Shown in pieces: positions 4,893 through 5,090 of a stretch of 5,090 nucleotides of DNA (its first letter is position 1; each line of letters opens with the position of its first letter). Made by a program: the position numbers and the translations under genes. Where the stretch lies: positions 7,565 to 12,654 of the forward strand of contig DAFN01000011.1 in the NCBI GenBank assembly GCA_002495465.1, in the 5' to 3' direction. The stretch comes from an archaeon UBA55. Its GTDB lineage: Archaea; Undinarchaeota; Undinarchaeia; Undinarchaeales; Undinarchaeaceae. The notes beneath the pieces are model-generated. The model did no database searches. It was not told where the DNA came from and worked only from the letters and a program-made list of their open reading frames with translations.

Positions 4893-5090
4893 ATGGTTCT
4901 TGAGGGACTTGGCAAATCATTGAGAGACGGAATTAGAAGGATAGCGAAAGCAGGCTATGTCGACAGAAATACTCTCGATGAGGTTATCAAGGATATTCAG
5001 AGGGCGATGTTGTCCGCCGATGTTAATGTTAAGCTTGTCTTTGGCATGACAGAGAATATAAAATCGCGTGCCTGGGATGAGAAGCCACCT
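4893..5090 (+). CDS. srp54: Signal recognition particle GTPase SRP54, N-terminal fragment (66 codons, cut by the window edge)
   Basis: The first 66 residues, from MVLEGLGKSLRDGIRRIAK, are the helical N domain of SRP54/Ffh. IKDIQRAMLSADVNVKLV (32-49) is the family's conserved stretch just before the GTPase (G) domain, and KSRAWDEKPP at the end matches the usual xERAxxEEPP linker. SRP54 binds SRP RNA and signal sequences on the ribosome and delivers nascent membrane and secreted proteins to FtsY at the membrane, using GTP. The G and M domains lie beyond the window. FtsY also has an NG domain but normally carries a longer N-terminal extension; the immediate start of the N domain and the ADVNVKLV match favour SRP54. 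The ATG is 25 bp from the TATA box, with no ribosome site in between. Expected full length is about 440-450 aa. Confidence 0.92.
   Translation, partial: MVLEGLGKSLRDGIRRIAKAGYVDRNTLDEVIKDIQRAMLSADVNVKLVFGMTENIKSRAWDEKPP

Overview
The window looks archaeal. It holds the start of an archaeal-type SRP54 gene, an archaeal-type phosphoglucosamine/phosphomannomutase, and a domain of the archaeal GTP-dependent dephospho-CoA kinase family (DUF359). TATA boxes (TTTATAAT, TTATAAAAG and similar) lie about 24-29 bp from the predicted start codons, so most mRNAs here are probably leaderless. The lineage cannot be fixed from this stretch. Tight packing (gaps of 33-57 bp, two overlapping gene pairs), unusual domain fusions and short orphan membrane proteins would fit a streamlined euryarchaeon or a DPANN-type archaeon; this is inference.

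Layout, left to right. Minus strand: a short T/A tract that may be a terminator; an unrecognised soluble protein of about 158 aa with its own TATA box; a pair of small membrane proteins (82 and 122 aa) joined by an ATGA overlap behind one TATA box; then a two-gene operon read leftwards from about 3513. That operon encodes a MobA-like nucleotidyltransferase-fold protein with a C-terminal SWIM zinc finger (278 aa), overlapping by 11 nt a protein that fuses a DUF359 dephospho-CoA kinase domain to a DHH/DHHA1 phosphoesterase (493 aa). Plus strand: glmM diverges from the operon across a 57-bp gap, followed by srp54, which runs off the right edge. No gene-free stretch exceeds 60 bp. I saw no tRNA, rRNA, CRISPR array, insertion sequence or phage feature.

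How the genes may work together. GlmM supplies an amino-sugar 1-phosphate for UDP-GlcNAc, used in glycosylation and surface polymers; SRP54 delivers membrane and secreted proteins. These are housekeeping genes. The divergent operon is the unusual part. Its first protein has a nucleotidyltransferase fold whose signature residues look eroded, plus an intact CxC...CxH zinc-binding set. Its second joins coenzyme A synthesis to a nuclease/phosphatase-type domain. The glmM gene and this operon appear to share one nearly palindromic TATA element placed almost midway between their start codons, so the two directions may compete for the same promoter.
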